From NCBI GenBank assembly GCA_047967505.1, contig CM106541.1: a stretch of DNA of 64,000 nucleotides; one strand, written 5' to 3'. Below the pieces are notes generated by a model that saw only the letters and a program-made list of their open reading frames with translations, did not search any database and was not told the DNA's origin. Shown piece after piece: positions 22,601-32,178 of this stretch. A program made the position numbers and the translations under genes. Positions within the stretch are counted from its first letter, which is position 1. Each line of letters opens with the position of its first letter. This stretch comes from Dipteris shenzhenensis (Eukaryota; Polypodiophyta; Polypodiopsida; Gleicheniales).

Positions 22601-25600
22601 GTTTTTGCCTTAGTGTCATGCACAACCATATAAAAACACGGCCATAGGTGTGTTATTCAAATAAGTACTTATCAGATGGGGGCTCCACTTTGCACGCAAG
22701 TCCGTTTTAACTACATTGAGGTGCATGCAAAGTATTGTCACCATCGGATATGATTTGCATGGTCGATCACGCATTATACACCATTTTTTCCCTAGTGGTA
22801 TGCACATCCGCAAAAAAACACGCCCTTGGGTATGTTATCTGACCAAGTACTTATCGGATGGATGTGCCTCTTTGACAACATTTTAATAACAACTAGGTTG
22901 AGGTATAGGAAAAGTATTATGCCCATCGGATATGCTTTGCATGGTCGATCGAGCATTAAATACCATTTTTGCCTTAGTGCCATGCACATCCGTAAAAAAA
23001 CACGCTGCTAGGTGTGTTATCCGATCAAGCACTTATGCGATGGGAATGCAACTTTGCATGTAAGTCAATTCCACCTAGTTGAAGGTGTGTGCAAAGTATC
23101 GTGCCCATCGGATATGCTTTGCATGGTCGATCGAGCATTAAATTCCATTTTTGCCTTAGTGCCATGCACATTCGTAAAAAAACACACTGCTAGGTGTGTT
23201 ATCTGATCAAGCACTTATGCGATGGGCGTGCCACTTTGCATGTAAGTCAATTCCACCTAGTTGAACGTGTGTGCAACGTATCGTGCCCATCGGATATGCT
23301 TTGCAGTGTCGATCAAGCATAACACACTGTTTTTGCCTTAGTGTCATGCACAACCATATAAAAACACGGCCATAGGTGTGTTATTCAAATAAATATTTAT
23401 CATATGGGGGCTCCACTTTGCACGCAAGTCCATTTTAACTACGTTGAGGTGCGTGCAAAGTATTGTCACCATCGGATATGATTTGCATGGTCGATCACGC
23501 ATTATACATCATTTTTTTCCTAATGACATGCACATTCGCAAAAAAACACGCCATTAGGTGTGTTATCTGACCAAGTACTTATCGGATGGGTGTGCCTCAT
23601 TGAGAACATTTCAATACCACCTAGGTTGAGGCGTACAAAAAGTTTTGTGCCCATCGGATATCCTTTGCATGGTCGATCGAGCATTAAATACTATTTTTAC
23701 TCTAGTGTCATGCACATCCGTCAAAAAACACGTTTCTAGGTATGTTATAGGATCAAGCACTTATGGGATGGGCATGCCACTTTGCATGTAAGTCGATTCT
23801 ACCTAGTTGAAGGTGTGTGCAAGGTATTGTGACCATCGGATATGCTTTGCATTGTCGATCAAGCATAAAACACCGTTTTTATCTTAGTGTCATGCACATT
23901 CGTAAAAAAACGCAGTCCTAGATGTGTTATTCAAACTAGTACTTATCGGATGGGGACTCTAGTTTGCACGCAAGTCCGTTTCAACTAGGTTGAGGTGTGT
24001 GCAAAGTATTGTCACCTTCGGATATGATTTGCATGGTTGATCAAGCATAACACATCGTTTTTGCCTTAGTGTCATGCACAACCATATAAAAACACGGCCA
24101 TAGGTGTGTTATTCAAATAAGTACTTATCAGATGGGGGCTCCACTTTGCACGCAAGTCCGTTTTAACTACATTGAGGTGCGTGCAAAGTATTGTCACCAT
24201 CGGATATGATTTGCATGGTCGATCACGCATTATACACCGTTTTTTCCCTAGTGGTATGCACATCCGCAAAAAAACACGCCCTTGGGTATGTTATCTGACC
24301 AAGTACTTATCGGATGGATGTGCCTCTTTGACAACATTTTAATAACAACTAGGTTGAGGTATAGGAAAAGTATTATGCCCATCGGATATGCTTTGCATGG
24401 TCGATCGAGCATTAAATACCATTTTTGCCTTAGTGCCATGCACATCCGTAAAAAAACACGCTGCTAGGTGTGTTATCCGATCAAGCACTTATGCGATGGG
24501 AATGCCACTTTGCATGTAAGTCAATTCCACCTAGTTGAAGGTGTGTGCAAAGTATCGTGCCCATCGGATATGCTTTGCATGGTCGATCGAGCATTAAATT
24601 CCATTTTTGCCTTAGTGCTATGCACATTCGTAAAAAAACACACTGCTAGGTGTGTTATCTAATCAAGCACTTATGCGATGGGCGTGCCACTTTGCATGTA
24701 AGTCAATTCCACCTAGTTGAAGGTGTGTGCAAAGTATCGTGCCCATCGGATATGCTTTGCATTGTCGATCAAGCATAACACACTGTTTTTGCCTTAGTGA
24801 TGATCATGCACAAGCATATAAAAACACGGCCATAGGTGTGTTATTCAAATAAATATTTATCATATGGGGGCTCCACTTTGCACGCAAGTCCGTTTTAACT
24901 ACGTTGAGGTGTGTGCAAAGTATTGTCACCATCGGATATGATTTGCATGGTCGATCACGCATTATACATCATTTTTTTCCTAATGATATGCACATTCGCA
25001 AAAAAACACGCCATTAGGTGTGTTATCTGACCAAGTACTTATCGGATGGGTGTGCCTCATTGAGAACATTTCAATACGACCTAGGTTGAGGCGTACAAAA
25101 AGTTTTGTGCCCATCGGATATCCTTTGCATGGTCGATCGAGCATTAAATACTATTTTTACTCTAGTGTCATGCACATCCGTCAAAAAACACGTTTCTAGG
25201 TATGTTATAGGATCAAGCACTTATGGGATGGGCATGCCACTTTGCATGTAAGTCGATTCTACCTAGTTGAAGGTGTGTGCAAAGTATTGTGCCCATCGGA
25301 TATGCTTTGCATTGTCGATCAAGCATAAAACACCATTGTTGCCTTAGTGTCATGCACAATCGTCAAAAAACACGATCGTAGGTGTATTTTTCAAACAAGT
25401 ACTTATCGGATGGGGATGCCACTTTGCACACAAGTCAATACTGCCTAGGTTGAGGAACGTGTAAAGTCTTGTGTCCATTGGATATGCTTTGCATAGTCTG
25501 TCTCACATGATACACCATTTTGTTGCTAGTGTTATGCACAATCGTCATAAAATACATAGGAGGTGTGTTATCCGAACAAGTACTTATGAGATGGGTGCAT

Positions 25601-25670
25601 CACTTTGTATGCAAGTCAATAAGACCTAGGTTGAGGAGTGTACAAAGTTTTGTGCCCATTGGAGAAATGT
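16690..25670. repeat. Satellite B array, ~182-bp monomer, about 49 copies
   Basis: Head-to-tail ~182-bp monomers with landmarks GGATATGCTTTGCATGGTCG, AAGCACTTATG.GATGGG.GTGCCACTTTGCA, CACCTAGTTGAAGGTGTGTG and CATGCACATCCGTAAAAAAACACG. Several diverged monomer types alternate (for example ATCGGATATGATTTGCATGG with CACGCATTATACACC). From ~21.9 kb onward a block of eight monomers repeats with period 1456 bp. The ~65-codon frames that recur at monomer intervals are repeat shadows. An inverted stretch of the same satellite lies at 55640-57055. Confidence 0.95.
21880..25330. repeat. Higher-order repeat in satellite B, 1456 bp = 8 monomers
   Basis: Distinctive variants recur at exactly 1456 bp: the monomer at 22616 matches 24072, 22792 matches 24248, 22826 matches 24282 and 23012 matches 24468, with very few differences by eye. 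Adjacent monomers are far more diverged. About two and a third copies are present. One copy near 24800 carries a small insertion (GTGATGATCATGCAC). Confidence 0.85.
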
Positions 25671-26340
25671 AGATGAGATAATATTAGAAAATTCTCGGTA
25701 TATATATATGTGTGTGTGTGTGTGGCAAACAATTTTGGCACAAAGTAAACACCTAGTGCACAAATTATGCACTTCATACCTTGAGTAAATAAGCTTGTTG
25801 ATGAGGATAAATATGCCCTTGAATAAAAGCACAGTTGTTGTATGACCACAATAGGATCGCTTTGACACCTGTGATTTTGCCCATATGTAAGTTTACAAAT
25901 AGTATAAAAAATCATGTAATAATATATTAATAGTTTGCAAATGTGTATAGCAAGTGAGTAATGGGAAGTGGAAGTGGGAATGAGGAGGGAGGAGTGGAAT
26001 AGGATAGGGAAGTAATAAGGGTGTATGATAATAAGTATAAAAAATAGTATAATAATATATTAATAGTTTTTAAATGGCAAGTGAGTAATGGGAAGTGGAA
26101 GTGAGAGTGGGGAGGGAAGAATGGAATGGGAGAGGGGAAGGTAATAGGGGAGTAGGCTAATAAGGGAGTGAAATGAGTGAGGAAGTTAATAGGGGATGAA
26201 AAAGAGGAGGGTGAGATGGGAAATATGGGATTTTGGAAAATGGGAGGAGTATGGGACGTGGTGGAAATGTGGGATGGGAGTGGTGGCAATGGGGAGGAAG
26301 AAGAAATGGATGGATGGGAGGAGGGCTAATGGATGAGGGA
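25671..26340. repeat. TG microsatellite and purine-rich sequence
   Basis: A TATATATATATG(TG)n tract at ~25697-25722 follows the last satellite B unit. Beyond ~25940 the plus strand becomes purine-rich with repeated 'GTGAGTAATGGGAAGTGGAAGTG' and 'AATAGTATAATAATATATTAATAG' phrases (two copies ~110 bp apart). Pyrimidine-rich minus-strand frames here are composition artefacts. Confidence 0.7.
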
Positions 26341-26372
26341 TGGGGGTTCAATAGGAGAGGGGGAGTAATGGG

Positions 26373-26596
26373 AGCCAATGGGAGAGGAGATAAATGAAAA
26401 GCCAATAGGAGAGAGGGGAGGAATGGAAAGCCAATAGGAGAGGAGGAGGAGAACCTAATTTTTCTTATATATAGTCTTCCTTCATTCATTCATTCTCCCC
26501 TCATTTCATTCAAGCAAGAAAGCAAGGACGATCAAGAGAGCAAGGAAGGAAGAGCAAGAAAGCAAGAAAGAGCAAACTTACAAACTGTTTCCAGGT
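26373..26596 (+). promoter_or_regulatory. CCAAT/TATA promoter and leader exon ending in a donor
   Basis: Three CCAAT boxes (26374, 26402, 26431) in repeated GCCAATAGGAGAG contexts precede CCTAATTTTTCTTATATATAG at 26454-26474. The first 16 bases are identical to the promoter at 2258. A purine-rich leader with CATTTCATTCAAGCAAG follows, ending at GTTTCCAG|GTACTCGC near 26596. A related leader and donor recur at ~29617-29698. Both point towards the plus-strand gene starting at 32179, so they may be duplicated or alternative promoters. The G-rich array would then lie in an intron. Confidence 0.55.
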
Positions 26597-26649
26597 ACTC
26601 GCAAACTTTTTTTTCTAGTTTCTTTTTTAAAATTTGAAGAGAGAGAAAC

Positions 26650-29120
26650 TAGAGAGAGAAAGGTTCAGGGGAGGGGAGGGAGGGGAGGGAGGAGGAAGGG
26701 AGGGGAGGAAGAGGGTGGGAGGGGAGGGAGGAGGAAGGGAGGGGAAGAAGGTGCGAAGAGGGAGGTGGGTCGGAGGGAAGGGGGTGGGAGGGGAGGCTGG
26801 CGCGGCGGGTGGGAGGGAAGCGGGTGGGAGGGGGGCTGGCGGCTGAGAGGGGGTGGGGAGGGCGGTTGAGAGGAGGGGGGAGCGGCTGAGAGGGGGAGGG
26901 GGGGGCGCGGCTGAGAGGGGGGTGGGGAGGGCGGCTGAGAGGAGGGGGGAGCGGCTGAGAGGGGGAGGGAGGGGGGGCGCGGCTGAGAGGGGGAGGGGGG
27001 GGGCGTAGCTGAGGGGGGGAGGGGGGGGGAGGGTGAAGAGGGGGGGCTGGCGGCTGCGGCTACCAGCCCGGGAGGGTGGGGGAGCGGCTGAGGGGGGGGA
27101 GGGGGGGTGAGGGTGAAGAGGTGGGGGAGCGGTTGAGAGGAGGGGGGAGCAGCTGAGAGGGGGAGGGGGGGCGGCGCGGCTGAGGGGGGGAGGGGGGGGA
27201 GGGTGAAGAGGGGGGCTGGCGGCCGCGGCCGCCAGCCCAGGGAGGGGGAGGGGTTGCGAAGGGGGGGGGGGAGGGTGAGGAGGGGGGGGGCTGGGTGAGA
27301 GGAGGGGGGGGGGGCTGGCGGCCGCGGCCGCCAGCCAGGGAGGGTGAAGGGGGGGGGATGGGTGGGTTGCGAAGGGGGGGGGGAGGGTGAAGAGGGGGGG
27401 GCTGGGTGAGAGGAGGGGGGGGGCTAGCGGCCGCGGCCGCCAGCCCAGGGAGAGAGGAGAGGGGGTTGCGAAGGGGCTGGTTGAGAGGAGAGGGGGGGGG
27501 CTGGGTGAGAGGAGAGGGGGGGGCTGGGTGAGAGGAGGGGGGGTGCCGGCGGCCGCGGCCGCCAGCCAGGGAGGGTGAAGGGGGGGGATGGGTGGGTTGC
27601 GAAAGGGGGGGGGGGAGGGTGAAGAGGGGGGGGCTGGGTGAGAGGAGGGGGGGGGGCTGGTGGCCACGGCCGCCAGCCAGGGAGGGTGAAGGGGGGGGGA
27701 TGGGTGGGTTGCGAAGGGGGGGCGGGAGGGTGAAGAGGGGGGGGCTGTGTGAGAGGAGGGGGGGGGGCTGGCGGCCGCGGCCGCCAGCCCAGGGAGAGAG
27801 GAGAGGGGGCTGGGTGGGTTGCGAAGGGGCTGGGTGAGAGGAGAGGGGGGGGGCTGGGTGAGAGGAGGGGGGGGGTGAGAGGAGGGGGGGGGGCTGGGTG
27901 AAGGGGGGGGGATGGGTGGGTTGCGAAGGGGGGGGGAGGGTGAAGAGGGGGGGGCTGGGTGAGAGGAGGGGGGGGGGCTGGCGGCCGCGGCCGCCAGCCC
28001 AGGGAGGGTGAAGAGGGGGGGGGATGGGTGAGAGGAGGGGGGGGGCTGGCGGCCGCGGCCGCCAGCCCAGGGAGAGAGGAGAGGGGGCTGGGTGGGTTGC
28101 GAAGGGGCTGGGTGAGAGGAGGGGGGGGGGCTGGCGGCCGCGGCCGCCAGCTAGGGAGGGTGAAGGGGGGGGGGAATGGGTGGGTTGCGAAGGGGGGGGG
28201 GAGGGTGAAGAGGGGGCGCTGGGTGAGAGGAGGGGGGGGGGGCTGGCGGCCGCGGCCGCCAGCCAGGGAGGGTGAAGGGGGGGGGATGGGTGGGTTGCGA
28301 AGGGGGGGCGGAGGGTGAAGAGGGGGGGGCTGGGTGAGAGGAGGGGGGGGACTGGCGGCCGCGGCCGCCAGCCCAGGGAGAGAGGAGAGGGGGCTGGGTG
28401 GGTTGCGAAGGGGCTGGGTGAGAGGAGAGGGGGGGGATTGGGTGAGAGGAGGGGGGGGGTGAGAGGAGGGGGGGGGCTGGCGGCCGCGGCCGCCAGCTAG
28501 GGAGGGTGAAGGGGGGGGGATGGGTGGGTTGCGAAGGGGGGGGGGAGGGTGAAGAGGGGGGGGCTGGGTGAGAGGAGGGGGGGGGGCTGGCGGCCGCGGC
28601 CGCTAGCCCAGGGAGGGTGAAGAGGGGGGGGGGATGGGTGAGAGGAGGGGGGGGGCTGGCGGCCGCGGCCGCCAGCCCAGGGAGAGAGGAGAGGGGGCTG
28701 GGTGGGTTGCGAAGGGGCTGGGTGAGAGGAGGGGGGGGGGCTGGGTGAGAGGAGGGGGGGGGATGGGTGGGTTGCGAAGGGGGGGGGGAGGGTGAAGAGG
28801 GGGGGGCTGGGTGAGAGGAGGGGGGGGGCTGGCGACCGCGGCCGCCAGCCCCAGGGAGGGGTTGCGGAGGGGGGGCTGGGTGAGAGGAGGGGGGTGTCGC
28901 CAAGGAGGGAGGGAGGGTTGAGAGGGGGCCAAAGGGAGAGTGGGGAAGAGGGTGGAAGGGTTGGGGGGGTCGCCAAGGGGGGTGGGGAAAAGGGGGGAAG
29001 GTTAAAAGGGGGTAGGGGAGGAAGAGGTTAGGCGACGGGAGAGGGGGAAGGGTAGCGGGAGGGGAGGGGGGAGGGGGGAGGGGGAGGGGGATTTTGGGGA
29101 AGGAGGGGGGGCGAGGGGAA
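26650..29120. repeat. G-rich array with ~16 copies of a 24-bp CCGCGG-centred palindrome
   Basis: The plus strand is almost all G with scattered A, T and C. Embedded are about sixteen copies of a 24-bp palindrome whose half is GGCTGGCGGCCG, for example at 27214-27237 and 27313-27336, then at ~27767, ~27977, ~28048, ~28130, ~28243, ~28477, ~28657 and ~28829. They are spaced roughly 70-170 bp, within units containing GGGTGAAGAGG, GGGTGGGTTGCGAAGG and CTGGGTGAGAGGAGG. Variant copies (27048, 27657, 28829) differ mainly by C-to-T or G-to-A. The G runs of 7-10 have obvious quadruplex potential. The long proline-rich minus-strand frames are not genes. Confidence 0.92.
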
Positions 29121-29600
29121 GGGAGGGGTCGAGGGAGGAGTTTTGGCGGCAGAGGGAGGGGAGGGAAGGAGGTTGGAGGAGAGGATTGGGTCGAGGGATG
29201 GATGGAGGGAAGGAGAGGAGAGGAAGGAGAGAGAGGAGAGAGAGAGAGGGAGAGGAGAGGAGGAGGAGAGGAGGGAGCAGAAGGAGAGAGATGGGAGAGG
29301 AGGATTTGACTTACTATCACGAGCAAGAACGAAAAATAAGATTTGACTTACGAGAAGAATGAAAAGGACTTACGAGAATGAAAAGGACTTACATGAAAAG
29401 GACTTACGAGAATGAAAAGGACTTACGAGAATCGAGAAGAATGTTGAAGAAAGTATCAAGAAGAATGTTGAACATAAATTTGAATTCAAAAGGAACGTAT
29501 GAGAAGAAAGTATAAGAAGAATGTTGAACACAAATTTGAATTCAAATTTATAATGAATTCAAATTTCCCTCTCTTTTTTGAAAATTCAAATTTATGCGTA
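29121..29600. repeat. Purine-rich tract and short GACTTACGAGAATGAAAAG repeats
   Basis: GAGA/GGAGG-rich sequence to ~29300, then four or so copies of GACTTACGAGAATGAAAAG at ~29345-29430. Next come two copies of an AAGAATGTTGAACA.AAATTTGAATTC phrase (29460-29560). Noncoding. Confidence 0.7.
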
Positions 29601-29609
29601 GGAGTGGAC

Positions 29610-29697
29610 TAGTTTTAACTCTCTTCTCATTTCATTGAAGCAACCAAGAGCGGAAGAGAAAGGATAAGCCGAGCCTTACTTTTTTCACTTTTTCCAG
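29610..29697 (+). promoter_or_regulatory. Second leader exon with splice donor
   Basis: CTCTTCTCATTTCATTGAAGCAACC resembles the leader at 26493 (CTCCCCTCATTTCATTCAAGCAAG). It ends in CACTTTTTCCAG|GTACTTGC at 29697/29698. An acceptor TTCTTGTAG at 32174 lies four bases before the ATG of the downstream gene, giving a plausible ~2.5-kb first intron. No clear TATA box lies just upstream. Confidence 0.45.
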
Positions 29698-29989
29698 GTA
29701 CTTGCATTCTTTTTTATTCGTCTTGTAATTCTATTTCTTTACTTACAATTCTTTTCAATTAGTTTCTTGTTAAGGTTTTTGAGTTCTATTTCTTAAAATT
29801 CGTATTGTAATTCTTTTTCTTTACTTATAATTCTTTTTCAATTAGTTTATTCTTAAAGTTTTTGAGGAGGGTGGTCTTTTAGAAGGCATTACAATTCTTT
29901 TTAAATTAGTTTCTTATTTGAGTTTTTGAGTTCTATTTTAATTAGTTTTTTATTTATATTTGAGTTTGTAAATTTGAGAAATGGGAGAA

Positions 29990-30418
29990 TAGGGAGGGAG
30001 GGAAAGAGAGAAATTAAGAGAGAGAAGAGGGGCTCCTTAAATGAGAGAGGAGAGGGAGAGAGGGAGAGAGAGAGAGAGATTCACACAGAGAAGAGGGGCT
30101 CCTTAAATGAGAGAGAAGAGTAGGGAGGGAAAGAAAGAGAGAGGAGAGAGGCGGAGAGAGATTAAGAGAGAGAAGCGGGTAAAGAGAGAGGAGAGAGGGG
30201 GAGAGAGATTAAGAGAGAGAAGCGGGTCTCTTGGGGGCCGTGGCTACTTGAGGGAGGGAGAGAGTAGGGAGAGAGAGGGAGAGAGAAAGAGAGAGAGGGA
30301 GAGAGAGAAAGAGAGAGAGGGAGAGAGAGAGAGAGATGTTTATGGGAATGAAACGTGGCGAGAGGAGAGAGGAAAAGAGAGAGAGAGAGAGAAGAGAAGA
30401 GGGAGACTTAGGGAGAGA

Positions 30419-30484
<66 letters not shown>

Positions 30485-31009
30485 TGAAACTTCTGTGCTA
30501 GAGGGAGGGAGAGGGAGAGAGAGAATAAGTGGGATGAGGATAGAGAGAAAAATACTTAAGAGTTGTCAAAGAGAGAGAGAGAGAGATTAAGAGAGAGAAT
30601 GAGGTGTCTTGACTATGGCTACAAGGAGATTTAGGAGGAGAGAGAGAGAGAGAGAGAAAGTAAAGAGAGTTTTATATATTTACATCTTTTATATTATATT
30701 TTTAAATGAGAGAGAAGAGTAGGGAGGGAAAGAAAGAGAGAGGAGAGAGAGGGAGAGAGATTAAGAGAGAGAAGCAGGTCTCTTGGGGACCGTGGCTTCT
30801 CTTGGTGGGGACCGTGGCTGCTTGAGGGAGGGAGAGAGTAGGGAGAGAGAGGGAGAGAGAGAGAAAGAGAGAGAGGGAGAGAGAAAGAGAGAGAGGGAGA
30901 GAGAGGGAGAGAGAGAGAGGAATGAAAAATACTTAAGAGTTATAGAGAGAGAGAGAGAGATTAAGAGAGAGAATGAGGTGTCTTGACTATGGCTACAAAG
31001 AGATTTAGG

Positions 31010-31044
<35 letters not shown>

Positions 31045-31060
31045 TAAAGAGAGTTTTATA
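29990..31060. repeat. GA microsatellite region with larger duplications
   Basis: Long GAGAGA tracts alternate with single-copy-like phrases that recur. GTCTCTTGGGG.CCGTGGCT is at ~30226 and ~30778, ATGAGAGAGAAGAGTAGGGAG at ~30107 and ~30706, and GTGTCTTGACTATGGCTACA at ~30604 and ~30978. This shows a ~0.4-0.6 kb segmental duplication inside the tract. It lies in the presumed first intron of the 32179 gene. Arg/Glu-rich frames are artefacts. Confidence 0.9.
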
Positions 31061-31524
31061 TATTTACATCTTTTATATTATACTTTTAAAAAATTATAAA
31101 AGAGTGAATTTATGGTTTGTTTTGAAGGTGAGATAATGTTTTTATATATATTCATCTTTTAAATTGAAAAATGTTAACTTTTCTTTAGATACTTGTTCTT
31201 TATTTATATCACATGCAGGTTTAGCCTCTATATCACAACCCCTTCTTTTGCATATTTAAGCCTCTTAAACCCCAGCACATTAAAATGAACACAGAAAAAG
31301 AAATTATTTATTGCTTTTCTTCGCTTCGACGGTTGGTTTAGCATAGTTTAGCATAGATTAGATTGCCTTAGAGGAGAGACAATTCTCCAAGTTGCCAATC
31401 GAAGCCATGCTCAAATTTTTCTAACTAGTTCCTAATCGTTGTCAGTCCCTTCGCTCACATGCGGTTTAACACTCATAACATGCTATTAAATAAGACCTTT
31501 TACCATTTACCAAGAAGTTTATCA

Positions 31525-31935
31525 GTGGGCAGATTGCATGAGCAGATATCAGTGGACAGATTGCATGAGCAGATATCAGTGGACAGATTGCATATATCAG
31601 TGGACAGATTACATGTCATGGGACATATTGGAGCTTGATGATTATTGGTTATTTTTATTGCATTTGTATAAATATTTAAGCTCATTTATTGTCATAAAAA
31701 TCCTTGTAAAGCCTTTTATGCTATTTTTTACATTTATTGTCATATGAAGCGCCTTGTAATAAACCCGACCATCCCGACCATTCACTAATTAACGAGTATC
31801 AGTGGGATGCATAAGTGGATATCATGTGGGCTGCATAAGTGGATATCAATGGAACAGTTTTTAGTGGATAGATTGCACCAGTTGGGTATCAGTGCTCAGA
31901 TATCAATGGATGGACAGATTACATGAATCTTCACG
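31525..31935. repeat. Short minisatellite around ATCAGTGGACAGATTGCAT
   Basis: About four ~20-27 bp copies of ATCAGTGGACAGATTGCATG between 31525 and 31612, with related phrases (ATCAGTGGGATGCATAAGTGG, ATGGACAGATTACATGAATC) at 31795-31930. A second short duplication, AAGCCTTGTAAAGCCTTTT, recurs at ~32025 and ~32065. Noncoding, upstream of the ATG at 32179. Confidence 0.75.
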
Positions 31936-32178
31936 AAGATTGAAGCTTTATCACTAGACGACATTTTATATTACTTGTAAAGCTTTATTGGCTAATTCTT
32001 TTACATTTGTACAAATATTTAAGCCTTGTAAAGCCTTTTAGGCTATTTCCCACATTTATTGCCATATGAAGCCTTGTAAAGCCTTTTGGGCTATTTTCCA
32101 CATTTATTGTATCAAGGGTTGTATATTGTACTTTACTTGTATGTATCTAAATTCTTCATTATCTTTTCTTGTAGGATT

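Noticed and set aside
16700-25600. Many ~65-codon frames (for example those starting MRMCI, MCMAL, MCYPI)
   Set aside because: They recur at satellite-monomer spacing on both strands and end within a monomer or two; they track satellite B and not genes.
26627-29326. Long proline-rich minus-strand frames (up to 391 codons)
   Set aside because: They are the translation of a G-rich tandem array; sequence is low-complexity, all frames stay open, and there are no non-repeat residues or domains.
29990-30990. Arg/Glu-rich frames (up to 126 codons)
   Set aside because: Direct translation of GAGAGA microsatellite DNA.
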